NCBI RefSeq assembly: GCF_000263855.1
Contig: NZ_AJWX01000024.1
Location: 1-64,000 of the forward strand
Reading direction: 5' to 3'
Source: Pseudomonas sp. M47T1
GTDB taxonomy: Bacteria > Pseudomonadota > Gammaproteobacteria > Pseudomonadales > Pseudomonadaceae
Length of the DNA stretch: 64,000 nt
A program made the position numbers and the translations under genes. Below, one piece after another: positions 1 to 9,418 of this stretch. The notes under the pieces are model-generated. The model did no database searches, was not told the DNA's origin, and worked only from the letters and a program-made list of their open reading frames with translations. The stretch's first letter is position 1. Every line of letters starts with the position of its first letter.

Positions 1-125
1 CCTTAGGTTGATGACGAAGACGCTGTTATCCGCGTCCACGCCGAGCTTGAGTCGTCTGCCGGCGGGCGCGTGCTACTATATCGCCAACCTACCCCAGAAG
101 CTTTTTCAGCCCTCAGGTCATCGCC

Positions 126-3065
126 ATGGACGACGTAGCAGTAACGCATTTGGATGTTTATCAGAGCTGGCAACACCATCTCTTCAATTTCAGTCTCGAT
201 GATTCCAAAACCAATACTCCGGGGCTGCGCAAACCACAGCTGGCTGCGTTATATGCAACGTTGGGGCATCTGGTCGTAGACCCCTCAGCCACCGCTACCG
301 TCGTGATGCCTACCGGTACGGGGAAGACCGACACCATGCTCGGGTTGATCGTGGCCGCGAGGATGGCAAGAACATTAATTCTGGTTCCCTCGGACGCCCT
401 CAGAACTCAGCTGGTGGGTAAGTGCACCGGGATGAAAACGCTCCGTACGGTAGGAGCAGTATCGGATATCGCGCGCAATCCTATCGTTGCAGCCATCGGT
501 TCAAAGCTTTCCGAAGCGCAGGTTGCTGATTTGGCTACAGCCAACATCATCGTGGCTACGCCCCAGGCCTTGCTGTTATTCGAGGAAAAAGCTCTGGAAG
601 CGCTGGTGAAGATGTGTAGCCATCTGATGATCGATGAAGCTCATCACGTGGTTGCAGCCAGCTGGAACCGCATCAAAACCGCATTCAGGGGCAAACCTTG
701 CATCCAGTTTACCGCGACGCCCTTCCGCGAAGATGGTCTGGCACTGGCTGGCAAGATCATCTACAACTACCCGCTACGTGATGCGCAGCTTGATGGGTAT
801 TTCAAGGGAATCGAGTTCCATCCGGTGCGTGAATACAACCTCAAGCTTTCCGACCGAGCCATTGCAGGCAAGGCTGTCGAACTGCTCCGAGCTGACCTCA
901 AAGCAGGATTCAACCATCTGATGATGGTGCGCGCCAAGTCGCACAAGCGGGCCACAGACCTGTTTGAGATCTATAAGCAGCATGCCGACCTGACACCAGT
1001 GCTGATCCACAGCAAGGTGCCTAACCAGGCTAGGGTCATGGCGGCAATCGTCAGGAAAGAACACCGAATCATCGTTTGCGTCGACATGCTTGGCGAAGGC
1101 TTCGATCTGCCGGAGCTTAAAATCGCCGCCATTCACGATCAGCATCAAAGTCCTGCGGTTACGCTCCAATTTATCGGAAGGTTGACCAGGGTAGATGCAG
1201 CCCTTGGTGATGCAAAGTTTGTGGCCAACATCGCCAATCAGAAAACCGATCACCAGATGGCAGCGCTCTACAAGGAGAGTGCCGACTGGGGTGCAGTCAT
1301 TCGTGATGTCAGTGAACAAAAAGTCAGTCGGGAAGTTGAGAAGGCCGACTTCAGCGAGCAGTTTGCCAACGGCGATGATGCCCAGGTAATTTTTGGGCTG
1401 AACCCGACCCCTAAAATCAGCGCCGTGGCGTACCACGTCTCCCCTGAAAATTGGAGACCAACGCGGGCGGAAGATTTGGACGGGCGCAGAGAAACTCTGC
1501 AGTACATGTCAATCAACGAGGAGGCGGACACGGTGATCGCAGTGACTCGGCGAGAGTCGTTGGTTGGGTGGGCTCAGACCGAGGAAATCGTTGATACTAA
1601 CTGGATCCTGTACCTTGCCTTCTACAACAAAGCGCAGAAAACCCTCTTCGTCCACACCTCTGGTGAGGACACTCAGGCAACCCGCTTCCTAAACCTGGTG
1701 GCCAAAGACTCTCGTCGTATCAATGGTGAGCCTACCTTCCGCACCCTCCATGACATTAAGCTTATGAAGCTGCAAAACGTTGGACTATCTCGCGCCCGCA
1801 AAGACCTGCGTTTCACGATGCACGTGGGGCGAGACATCAATCAGGTGATCAGCGACATCGAGACGGGCAACGCGACCAAATCCAACATCTTTGCGACGGG
1901 CTTCGAGGATGGGGAGCGTACAACCGTAGGCTGCTCGCACAAGGGTAAAATCTGGGAGATGAATTCTTCCCCGATCAACTACTGGGTCGATTGGTGCAAG
2001 CGCATGTCGGTGAAGCTTAACGACAACACCATCGACCCCGCCGACGTACTGAAAAACGTCATGCGTGTAGAACAAATCAAAGACAAATGGCCCAAAGGCC
2101 TGTTTTACGCTGACTGGCCTTTGTCCATCGCGATTGAAAACGAACAACGGATCTCGCTGTATTTTCAAGGAGAGACATTCAATCTCCTAGACGTACAGCT
2201 CGGTAAGCCTGAGTACAGCAGCGCACTGACGTTGGAAATACCCGTATTGGTCGAGGGCCATGACGGCGAAGAACGTCGACTCACCACAATCGCGATCAAG
2301 CTGTTGGAGGACGGCTACAAGACCTCTTGCCTAGGTATGAAGATCCTCTACCCTCACGAAATGCCACTGGACTCCTACCTCGATGGGGAGCCGCTTGTAT
2401 TACTCAAGGTCGACGGCTCCATGGTGCAGGGCAATTACCGTCAATACTCGCTCAACAGCATGGATGTGAAGCTTCCTGCAGCGTTGCTTGAAACTTGGGA
2501 TTGGGGAATGACGAAAATCCATCAAGAGTCCATGCGTGCGGAGCGACGAGAGGACTCAGTGCAAGGCTTCACCTTCGCCAAGATCGCTGATGACTATTCC
2601 ATAGTTTTCAATGACGACGGCAAGGGCGAAATCGCTGACCTGGTGGCGATCCGCGAGGGCAAGGACGCGATCTATGTAGACCTATACCACTGTAAGTTCT
2701 GCCCGATGACGGATGGGGCGGCGGTGCCCGGGGCGCGGGTAGCAGATGTCTACGAAGTATGCGGTCAGGCGTCCCGATCAGTGAAATGGCTATGCACGGA
2801 TGAAAAATTCTTCAACAGATTGATGGATCGCTACCAGCAATCCTTGCTTAAGGATTTTGACAGAATGTTGAAAGGCACGCCTCAGCAGCTGGAGATACTG
2901 CGTAACAAGTGCCATGACCACGAGCTAATCTTCAAGTTTTTCATCGTGCAGCCCGCCATCTCAGCTAAGAAGGTGTCTCAGGAACAGCTTGCTGTGCTCG
3001 GTACCAGCTACTCATACATCAAGAGCATCTCGGGATCGGATATCAAAGTGATCGTGAGTCCGTAA
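126..3065 (+). CDS. DEAD/DEAH superfamily 2 helicase with C-terminal nuclease-like domain
   Basis: This 979-residue protein is a putative ATP-dependent nucleic-acid helicase or translocase, probably in anti-phage defence or DNA processing. Motif I (MPTGTGKT) lies at residues 61-68, the DEAH box at 170-173, TAT (motif III) near 196-198, and motif VI QFIGRLTR at 348-355, so both RecA-like lobes are complete. Residues 360-800 are not recognised. Near 828-857 the segment reads DDGKGEIAD, then about 13 residues later VDLYHCK. This D...(E/D)xxK-like arrangement resembles PD-(D/E)XK-fold nucleases found at the end of some defence helicases; that part is inference. The ATG at 126 has only a weak ribosome site (CAGG). 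The gene converges on a Gabija-like operon on the other strand. Helicase assignment is firm, nuclease activity and biological role are not. Confidence 0.85.
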   Translation: MDDVAVTHLDVYQSWQHHLFNFSLDDSKTNTPGLRKPQLAALYATLGHLVVDPSATATVVMPTGTGKTDTMLGLIVAARMARTLILVPSDALRTQLVGKCTGMKTLRTVGAVSDIARNPIVAAIGSKLSEAQVADLATANIIVATPQALLLFEEKALEALVKMCSHLMIDEAHHVVAASWNRIKTAFRGKPCIQFTATPFREDGLALAGKIIYNYPLRDAQLDGYFKGIEFHPVREYNLKLSDRAIAGKAVELLRADLKAGFNHLMMVRAKSHKRATDLFEIYKQHADLTPVLIHSKVPNQARVMAAIVRKEHRIIVCVDMLGEGFDLPELKIAAIHDQHQSPAVTLQFIGRLTRVDAALGDAKFVANIANQKTDHQMAALYKESADWGAVIRDVSEQKVSREVEKADFSEQFANGDDAQVIFGLNPTPKISAVAYHVSPENWRPTRAEDLDGRRETLQYMSINEEADTVIAVTRRESLVGWAQTEEIVDTNWILYLAFYNKAQKTLFVHTSGEDTQATRFLNLVAKDSRRINGEPTFRTLHDIKLMKLQNVGLSRARKDLRFTMHVGRDINQVISDIETGNATKSNIFATGFEDGERTTVGCSHKGKIWEMNSSPINYWVDWCKRMSVKLNDNTIDPADVLKNVMRVEQIKDKWPKGLFYADWPLSIAIENEQRISLYFQGETFNLLDVQLGKPEYSSALTLEIPVLVEGHDGEERRLTTIAIKLLEDGYKTSCLGMKILYPHEMPLDSYLDGEPLVLLKVDGSMVQGNYRQYSLNSMDVKLPAALLETWDWGMTKIHQESMRAERREDSVQGFTFAKIADDYSIVFNDDGKGEIADLVAIREGKDAIYVDLYHCKFCPMTDGAAVPGARVADVYEVCGQASRSVKWLCTDEKFFNRLMDRYQQSLLKDFDRMLKGTPQQLEILRNKCHDHELIFKFFIVQPAISAKKVSQEQLAVLGTSYSYIKSISGSDIKVIVSP

Positions 3066-3660
3066 GGCATCAATGTTAGCGGGGCGGGATGATTCCCGCT
3101 GCCCACTGCCCCTGCCCATGGAGCTTGTGTTTCCATCGCTCAGGCTCCTCAGTACCGGGGTGCGCACACTTCAAGGGCGGTTTGCTCGTGCTACTCAGCG
3201 CTTCGGAATATCGCCGGCGACTGGGGGGATTCGACGACCCAGGGTGCCATCAAGAAGCCCGCTACCAGCTAACCGGTGAATCTGCTCGTGAGCCCACTGC
3301 ATGCCGGTACCGTTTTGGTGGCCCTTCACAGAGCCTTGGTGAGCAACTTTCACGGCTTCGTCCCTCTTCGATGGGTGTTCGGTACTTCCGGGGCTGCGCG
3401 GTGAGCTGAGCCGCCGGGATCAACCGAGGCATCCTCATCGGTAACGTACTGACAATTTGCGAGCTAGCTTAGATTCTCTAGTCAACTGTGACAAAACCGC
3501 AAAAACTAAGGTAAATCTTAGTTTTCAGCTTCTGATCGTAGGCAGTGGGTTGCCTGACAGAATGCGTACAAGGCTCTCCCAGCACTCAACATTTGCTCGG
3601 TCGCGGTGAGCCCTTCAAGACCGCAGCTTGAGTCCAGGGCCTAATCGACGCATTCCCCAC
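3066..3660. other. Intergenic region between convergent defence genes, with an inverted repeat
   Basis: No convincing gene is seen in these 595 bases; the short frames here lack ribosome sites and family likeness. Just after the helicase stop there is a short GCGGG/CCCGC hairpin at 3084-3099. A second inverted repeat lies at 3502-3525: a perfect 9-bp arm AAAACTAAG, loop GTAAAT, then CTTAGTTTT. It is flanked by A and T tracts, so it could end transcription in both directions, but the stem is AT-rich and it could equally be a protein-binding palindrome. Confidence 0.5.
3502..3525. terminator. AT-rich perfect inverted repeat, possible bidirectional terminator
   Basis: The arms AAAACTAAG and CTTAGTTTT are perfect complements with a 6-base loop. 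The repeat sits between the convergent helicase (ends 3065) and the minus-strand operon (ends 3661). The T tract on each strand is formed by the arm itself. With only two G:C pairs the stem is weak for an intrinsic terminator. Confidence 0.35.
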
Positions 3661-4494
3661 CTACCCTCGCTTGCGAAGTATGCGCTTGGCCGTTGGCTCA
3701 TTTCTGACGATGAGCAGCTCGGAGTCCAAGACTGTGCGCGAAATAAATGCAAGCGTGCGAAGCGTAGGCTGGGCATCGATTGCCCGCGCGACCTCATCTG
3801 GGTTGACCGACTTGTGCCCGATCAGGCGCCGGCTTCTGCTTTTACGGAGCGCGTCGACGATCAGTTGGCCAAGTTGGCGAATCCCGCTCTCATCCAGATC
3901 CCGGGTGGCTCGTTGATCCCGGGAGGTACCTAGAAGATCACTCATCATGTGGGTTTTGACTCGCGATGGGTCATCCGAACACAGGTAGGCCACAGGATGG
4001 CTATTGAACACAACGTAGTGCTCATCATCGTCAGGCAGCACGCCGATATCATTGGGGCGGAACCCGAAAGAGTTGTCGACGATTTGCTTCGACAGGTAAT
4101 GCGTATTGAGCTCGGCGCTTAGATGGAACGCAGGGGCCACGTAGTAGACTTCACTGCCCGTGCTTTCGAGCTCCAGTAGCAAATCATGCTGCGCGGAATG
4201 CCGTAACGCATGGAGGTGCCAACGGTAGTAGGCGCCCCCCATCAGCGTATATTCCTTGCAGTTTGTGCGCTCCAAGCGATGGCTCAGCTTGAACTGCAGA
4301 AACAGTGGCGATCCGAAAGGAATCTTCACGTCGTAGCCGCCACCCGGTTTTCCCTCCTTCTGCAGTGAAGGAAACTCAGGGGCAGCCACTACATGAGTGC
4401 TAGGCGCTGTGATCAGCTCGTTGGTGAAGGCGAAGCCGTAGGAAAATTCTGACATCTCGGGTTTCATTATTGCTGCGTCCTTGCTGTTGGTCAT
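3661..4494 (-). CDS. Unknown protein with PD-(D/E)XK-like motif, third gene of OLD/UvrD operon
   Basis: The function of this 277-residue protein is not known. Its N-terminal third shows E26, then D55 in GGGYDVKI, then Q67-x-K69 in FLQFKL. This E...D...QxK order is that of PD-(D/E)XK nucleases of the Mrr-like type, where Q replaces the usual E, so a nuclease fold is plausible. No signal peptide or membrane segment is seen. It lies 48 bases after the UvrD-like helicase on the same strand and is the last gene of the operon. ATG 4494 is the outermost start; an ATG at 4467 (MKPEMSEF) has a better-placed AAGGA and may be the true one. Operon membership is clear from the layout; the nuclease call rests on motif reading alone. 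Confidence 0.7.
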   Translation of the reverse strand: MTNSKDAAIMKPEMSEFSYGFAFTNELITAPSTHVVAAPEFPSLQKEGKPGGGYDVKIPFGSPLFLQFKLSHRLERTNCKEYTLMGGAYYRWHLHALRHSAQHDLLLELESTGSEVYYVAPAFHLSAELNTHYLSKQIVDNSFGFRPNDIGVLPDDDEHYVVFNSHPVAYLCSDDPSRVKTHMMSDLLGTSRDQRATRDLDESGIRQLGQLIVDALRKSRSRRLIGHKSVNPDEVARAIDAQPTLRTLAFISRTVLDSELLIVRNEPTAKRILRKRG

Positions 4495-4542
4495 TCATGG
4501 CAAAGCATCGGGCTTTAATGTCTGCATAGTGGCGGTCGGTGA

Positions 4543-6546
4543 CTAAGGGGCAGGTGCTGACGCTGCAAGCTCCAGAATTGACCAGCCAGCTTTCTCAAGC
4601 GCAACCCTGCGCTTTACACCAGTAGCGCCCTCCCCCAATGAACTCTGCCGTATGGCCAAGCACAACATGTGCGACGGACGGGTCATCCCGACGTACATCA
4701 GCATCATGTCTTTCTTCGCTGTTTCCTGGGGCCTCTTGGTAGCTGCTTTTTTTCCCTCAAGACATGGCATGAGTTTCTGGATGAAGTGACTGCCCCTGAA
4801 GGTCTCCAGGATTATCGTCGCGGCGTGTGTCTTACCCTTTTCCGAGTGAATGGATGACATCCGGATGTCGACGCCGGCAGAGACATCCTGGAACCTGTAG
4901 GTGTTTACAAGGGAACCCCCTGTTTCTCCGGCTTCGGTGGCAACGGGAGCGGGCTCATAAGCAAGGTATTGGCGCCCCAGGAGTTCAGCTGCCACTCCCT
5001 CAGAATCATAGAGCGCGGCAGCCAGTACCATGAGTTTCGGTGCGATGACCTTGACCCAATCCTGCTGCGTGATTTCGGACGGCACAAACAGCATCTGCTG
5101 GAGACAATCGCGGTATTGAGCGAAGGCTTCGTGCTTAATCATGAATTTCTCATGCACAGCGGCTTGGTGCCGACCTCGGATCTGAACCAGGCTGCGAGGG
5201 AAAGCCAGCTCACCGAGGTTGATCAGACACGAGGCCAGTAGCTCAACGGCCGAGTTGGCCGTGGGCTCCTTCATCGCATAGCGGCGTGCTATATGTGCGC
5301 CCTCGGCGAACGTGCGGGGCTTAAACGACGTCTTAGTCATGTCAGACCGATAGGATGGCCAATAATGCTCCAAGGCTTTCGGGTACTGGTTGGGTTTGAA
5401 GTTCTCAAGCCGATGCACGGCGCCGACGGCGAACACACCTTTTTCGCGGATATCTTCCGGCAGATGTTTCAGCACCAGCTTGCCGAATTCGTCCAGCACT
5501 CCGGTTGCATCCTCGTCCGGAAAGACGATGATCGTGTGCGGGATGGTGCTGGGTTCCCCTTCAGTCCGCAGCCCTTTCAAGCCATCCGTTATCGGGACAT
5601 AGGCAAACGTGTTGGCAATCGATGCAATGGCCTGATCAAAGCGGAAGCTGCTGGCGATCTCCAACTGACGTTTTGGGTCAGGGAACGGATCTGATAGTGG
5701 TGTCTTCCTGTCGAAGATTTCCTGGTTTGGGTCGCCGACGCGGATGACCCGAACATCTGGATCATCGTGAGGAAAGACGCGTTGCAGTATGCCCGCCTGG
5801 TCAGGTTGGGTGTCCTGCATCTCATCGATCAACACGCACGGGAAGCGCAGACGCAATGCGCCGCACACGCCTGGTTCTTGGTCGAGTAAGGCGTGGCCCA
5901 GCACGAACACTTCATCGAAGCAGAAGTAACCTGCCTTGGCAGCGCCACCCAGCGATTTCACCACACTTTTGTAGGTGGCGGTGTGCGGTGCAAAGCCGAT
6001 ATTTTCATCCCCGAGTGGATGATCGAAATCGGCAGACCGGACTCGCAGGCTGTGGAGGCTTTTGTGCTTCATCTCAAAGGCCGTCTTTGCACCGAAGTGC
6101 TCGCTATCCGTCAGCTTTCTTCGGCGTGCCTTGTGCGTGAGGTCATCGTCAATGGCCAGCAGTGCAATCCCTTTCGAGCGCAGCCATGGCGAAGCCAAGA
6201 ATCGTCCGGTGAAACCATGGATAGTGTCGATATAGTGAGGGAAGCGCAGCAGCCGTTGACCTACTTCCGTACCGCCGAGGCGTTTCTCGATCTCTTCCCT
6301 GGCCGCGTTGGTGTGTGAAAGCACGCAGATACCCTGCATACGGCTCTTCCAGTGACGAGCCAGGATGGCCAATTTCGCCACGACCAGCGTCGTCTTGCCG
6401 CTTCCCGGGCAAGCCGCTACATCGATGGTATCCATGGACTTCAAGAAATCACGACGAGGCTCGTCCAGCGTTTCCAGCCCCATAAGCTTGATGACCCAAT
6501 CCACATCGGCATCAGTGATGGGGGCAACCAGTTGGCTAAGCGTCAT
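4543..6546 (-). CDS. UvrD/Rep-like superfamily 1 helicase, Gabija GajB-like partner of OLD nuclease
   Basis: This 667-residue protein is a superfamily 1A DNA helicase. Walker A (ACPGSGKT) is at residues 45-52, motif II DEMQDTQ at 241-247, motif III GDPNQ at 271-275, a motif V-like SIHSEKGKT near 573-581, and a motif VI-like MYVGMTRP near 620. It overlaps the upstream OLD-family gene by four bases (ATGA), so the two are translationally coupled. A UvrD-like helicase directly behind an OLD-family ATPase/TOPRIM nuclease is the hallmark of class 2 OLD loci and of Gabija (GajA/GajB). At 667 residues it is longer than the roughly 500-residue founding GajB, so this may be a divergent branch. DNA repair is a less likely alternative given the partner. 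Confidence 0.85.
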   Translation of the reverse strand: MTLSQLVAPITDADVDWVIKLMGLETLDEPRRDFLKSMDTIDVAACPGSGKTTLVVAKLAILARHWKSRMQGICVLSHTNAAREEIEKRLGGTEVGQRLLRFPHYIDTIHGFTGRFLASPWLRSKGIALLAIDDDLTHKARRRKLTDSEHFGAKTAFEMKHKSLHSLRVRSADFDHPLGDENIGFAPHTATYKSVVKSLGGAAKAGYFCFDEVFVLGHALLDQEPGVCGALRLRFPCVLIDEMQDTQPDQAGILQRVFPHDDPDVRVIRVGDPNQEIFDRKTPLSDPFPDPKRQLEIASSFRFDQAIASIANTFAYVPITDGLKGLRTEGEPSTIPHTIIVFPDEDATGVLDEFGKLVLKHLPEDIREKGVFAVGAVHRLENFKPNQYPKALEHYWPSYRSDMTKTSFKPRTFAEGAHIARRYAMKEPTANSAVELLASCLINLGELAFPRSLVQIRGRHQAAVHEKFMIKHEAFAQYRDCLQQMLFVPSEITQQDWVKVIAPKLMVLAAALYDSEGVAAELLGRQYLAYEPAPVATEAGETGGSLVNTYRFQDVSAGVDIRMSSIHSEKGKTHAATIILETFRGSHFIQKLMPCLEGKKAATKRPQETAKKDMMLMYVGMTRPSHMLCLAIRQSSLGEGATGVKRRVALEKAGWSILELAASAPAP

Positions 6547-8609
6547 TCGTCGACCTCATCCAGCGGATCAGTTGAGCCTGCCGGTGCTGCCGGCACCACG
6601 AGGTTGTGAGCTGGGCTAGAGGTTGTGGTCAGTGCGGCACCTCCGGTTGCGTACTCGATCGCGTGGACAACATAAGTGGGCAGCAGCCCACGCAGCGTCG
6701 TGGCGTCCAGGGTTTTGTTTTCAAACCGCTGGTCGATCAAATCGATCAGGTGCTGGGCTGCGATCGCTTTAGAAGCTCTTTTGAACAGTTTGTAGATCGC
6801 GGAACACCGAGCATCCTCGGTGGTATAGGTGGTCTGGATCTTGTCGAAAGCTGTCCGCGCCTTCTTCAGCAGCGTGATCTTGGTCTCCTTGCCTTCGTCG
6901 ATCTTTTCCTCATTGATGGCAAGGTATGCGGCATGGTGGACTTCCTGCGAAAGACCCTTGAACGCTAGGTCGTACTCAAGCGTCCAGTGATCTGCAACGT
7001 ATGTGCGCACGCATTGCCCGTCACTTTCTGCTCGCTTGTCGCGGTGCTCCTTGAGGCCTTTTTCAAGGTCAGGCGCAGTGGCACCGAAGTCTTTCATCGC
7101 GCGCCAGCGTCGATCGGATTTGTCTGGCCATACAGCCCCTTTTACTCCCTTCAGGCTCAAAATCTCGGGTGCACAGTCCGGCATCACGTCCATGTCTGTA
7201 ATGCAGGCGGTAGGCACCGATATCTCCCCCTTAGAAGTGTCTTTCCGCTGCAGGATTTTCGAATACCGGCGCAGGCCGACGCCGCCCACGTTGATAATCG
7301 ATACACCATGCTTGGTGAGATCTTTGCCAAGTCGCCGAGCGAGTGACGGCAGCAGAATGGCCTCGGCATCACCTTCTACGACCAGTAGCCCCTTCGCGAA
7401 GAACAGACCCGCTTTGGTAACGTCCAGGAAGCGGCTGAGGAAGCGATAGTCGTCAGGAGCAAGGCAGGTTTGTTCTTCCGCAAGGGAGAACGCTTGCTGC
7501 CGCTGCATCAGAACCAAGTTCTGCAACGGAATTTTGGAGCTTAGGTTGGGGCTGTGCGTGGTCAATATGACTTGAACCGGCCTCAAACCTGTAGGTGGCT
7601 GAGCCGCAGCCTCAAGAAACTCCATCAATTGGAGTTGGCGCTGAGGATGTAGGTGCGCTTCTGGCTCTTCGATGAGGAGCAACGGAAGTCCGTCGGGCTC
7701 TTTGCCGAGCAACAGTAGCTCACAGGCCATGAACAGCACGTTGTTCGAGCCCAGCCCATAAACGCCGCGGGCTTCACCTGTGGCGTGATCCAACAGCCCC
7801 AGCTCCAAACGCTCTAGGATCTGTTTGAGTTTGGCGGGATCCGTTCCCGCCTCCCCGAAACCAATGCGACTTGTCAGTGGCTGACCAGCAAGGGAGAGCG
7901 GACGCAGGTAGGTGTCGTTGATTTCTTTCTGCGCGGAGACGATGGCGCCGTGGCTGTTCACCAGGTGGCGAAGATAGTCGCCCATGCCTGCAATGCTGAG
8001 GGCCTCAGCGTCAGCAAGGTCAGCTGGAAGCGCTGCAGGATCAAAGGCGCTGCCGGCGTCAATGTTCGGGAAACTACTGAGTACCTGAGACAGGCGGGAG
8101 TTTCTACCCGGCGACATCTCTCGTTCTGCGTCGCGTAGCGGTTTCAGGTACGCGGTGGCCAGTAGTTGCCGTACACCCACGTCCAACGACGGGCCTTCTC
8201 CGTTTTCACCCGAGCGAACCGAGATGTCGACCCATTTACGGGTGGAGGCGGAGGCAACGATGCGGCGAGCCGACCAGTGAACGTATAGCCTCCCAACGCC
8301 ACCCTTGTAGGTCACATACTCAGCGAAAGCGCCGAGTTCCGCGGGGCTCAGTCCTTCCAGCGTACACCTGAGGGTGATGGCTTCCGCCTGGGTGCCATCG
8401 TTGGCGATGTGAAAGTCCTCGATCTGTAGCCTGAGATACTCAGCATCACGTGTCTGCAGAACGTAGCGAATCGCATCGATGACTGCGGTTTTGCCCGCGT
8501 CGTTTTCACCTACGAGGGCTGTCACGCCTTCGTTGAACTGGATGTTCAACGCATGACCGCCTTGGCCGAACTGGCGGAAGTTTTCGATTTTCAAAGCCGA
8601 AAGGTACAC
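6543..8609 (-). CDS. OLD-family ATP-dependent endonuclease (AAA ATPase + TOPRIM), Gabija GajA-like
   Basis: The protein has an ABC/SMC-type ATPase domain followed by a TOPRIM nuclease domain. Counting from the GTG at 8609 (688 residues), Walker A GENDAGKT is at about 34-41, the signature-like YGLGSNN near 284-290, Walker B LLLIEEPEAHLHP at 310-322, and TTHSP with the switch His near 350-354. TOPRIM residues follow: VVEGDAEA (E412, D414, E416) and ITDMD (D472, D474). The GTG is preferred because GAGGG lies 7 bases upstream and the product then starts MYLSALKIENF, typical of the family; a TTG at 8660 would add 17 atypical residues. It heads the operon with the UvrD-like helicase and the PD-(D/E)XK-like protein. 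In known Gabija systems GajA nicks phage DNA when nucleotide levels fall; that role is inferred here. Confidence 0.87.
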   Translation of the reverse strand: MYLSALKIENFRQFGQGGHALNIQFNEGVTALVGENDAGKTAVIDAIRYVLQTRDAEYLRLQIEDFHIANDGTQAEAITLRCTLEGLSPAELGAFAEYVTYKGGVGRLYVHWSARRIVASASTRKWVDISVRSGENGEGPSLDVGVRQLLATAYLKPLRDAEREMSPGRNSRLSQVLSSFPNIDAGSAFDPAALPADLADAEALSIAGMGDYLRHLVNSHGAIVSAQKEINDTYLRPLSLAGQPLTSRIGFGEAGTDPAKLKQILERLELGLLDHATGEARGVYGLGSNNVLFMACELLLLGKEPDGLPLLLIEEPEAHLHPQRQLQLMEFLEAAAQPPTGLRPVQVILTTHSPNLSSKIPLQNLVLMQRQQAFSLAEEQTCLAPDDYRFLSRFLDVTKAGLFFAKGLLVVEGDAEAILLPSLARRLGKDLTKHGVSIINVGGVGLRRYSKILQRKDTSKGEISVPTACITDMDVMPDCAPEILSLKGVKGAVWPDKSDRRWRAMKDFGATAPDLEKGLKEHRDKRAESDGQCVRTYVADHWTLEYDLAFKGLSQEVHHAAYLAINEEKIDEGKETKITLLKKARTAFDKIQTTYTTEDARCSAIYKLFKRASKAIAAQHLIDLIDQRFENKTLDATTLRGLLPTYVVHAIEYATGGAALTTTSSPAHNLVVPAAPAGSTDPLDEVDE

Positions 8610-8919
8610 AGCGCTACCCTCACCTGATTCAGTGGCAGGGAGAGGGTCGCTGAGCGTCAACCTGACCGATGCTATCCCTCCCTGGATGCGCTAGCTATAT
8701 GCCATGAAAAAGCCATTGGTGCTAGACGATTCATCCGGTTGCTGCCGGATCGTGATAATTCGGCATACTCGCGTGGGCGTATAGCCGCTGCGAGTATCAG
8801 TGCGGCACAAATTGATGGCGGCGTAGCCCGCGCAAGACGTCAAGGTTCATTTACGATGCTGTCGGCCCAGGCCGGTCGCGAACAGGCCGAAAGCATCAAT
8901 ACGCACAGGAGCTTTTCGT
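8610..8919. other. Upstream region of the OLD operon, small palindrome
   Basis: No gene is supported here. A 6-bp inverted repeat ATCCGG/CCGGAT with a 6-base loop lies at 8733-8750, about 120 bases upstream of the OLD gene start, and could be an operator or a weak hairpin. No clear sigma-70 promoter was identified. Confidence 0.35.
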
Positions 8920-9234
8920 TTGGCAGCAAAAACACTAACAGCCCGCGAGGCCTATCAAATCCTGCGAGACATTGCCCAAGGGGTTCGCACCATGCGCCGC
9001 ATTGGCCAGCAGTCGTGGGCTGAGATCTGCTGTGGCTTGATGACTGTCGAGGCCGACGGCTGGGTGTTCACGTTCTACAACGATTGCGACACCCTCGATT
9101 ACTGCGACAGCTGCTAAAGCCCCGAGGGACGTGCTTACGTTTTCGACTCGCTGCAGTCGTACAGTACCGACCCTGTGGAGCTGTTGAGCACTAGGGAGCA
9201 GGTCACGTTAGAAAAGTTGCTGAGAGACGCCTAG
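8920..9234 (+). pseudogene. DUF7693-like gene broken by an in-frame stop codon
   Basis: A TTG start at 8920 is preceded by CAGGAG at 8907-8912 and opens a frame typical of a small Pseudomonas family annotated DUF7693, with GVRTMRRI, CGLMTVEADGW and NDCDTLDYC. A TAA at 9115-9117 stops it after 65 residues. The same frame then continues with SPEGRAYVFDS, SYSTDPVELLSTREQ and LEKLLRDA to TAG at 9232-9234, which is how the rest of this family reads. The two parts are therefore one gene of about 104 codons with a single nonsense codon. Function of the family is unknown. A sequencing error cannot be excluded. Confidence 0.7.
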
Positions 9235-9418
9235 ACGCCCCGCACTCAGCATAGATCGAGAAGGAACTAACCTCACCCAGGGCGACTCAGGAGGCGCACG
9301 GCCAATTCGCCCGATGGGCATATGGAGGTTTACATCATCAGGGTGTGGCTGGCTTGGCAGCCCTGAGCCGAATCAGGCTCGACATCTGACACGCCTCTAG
9401 AGCGCTGTTCGCTGACAA

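Noticed and set aside
1-125. Protein-like frame VDDEDAVIRVHAELESS before the first gene
   Set aside because: It follows a TAG at positions 4-6, has no start codon or ribosome site and ends within the helicase gene; it may be upstream-gene debris but cannot be called.
8610-8660. TTG start for the OLD-family protein
   Set aside because: The GTG at 8609 has a well-placed GAGGG and gives the normal MYLSxLxIENF beginning.
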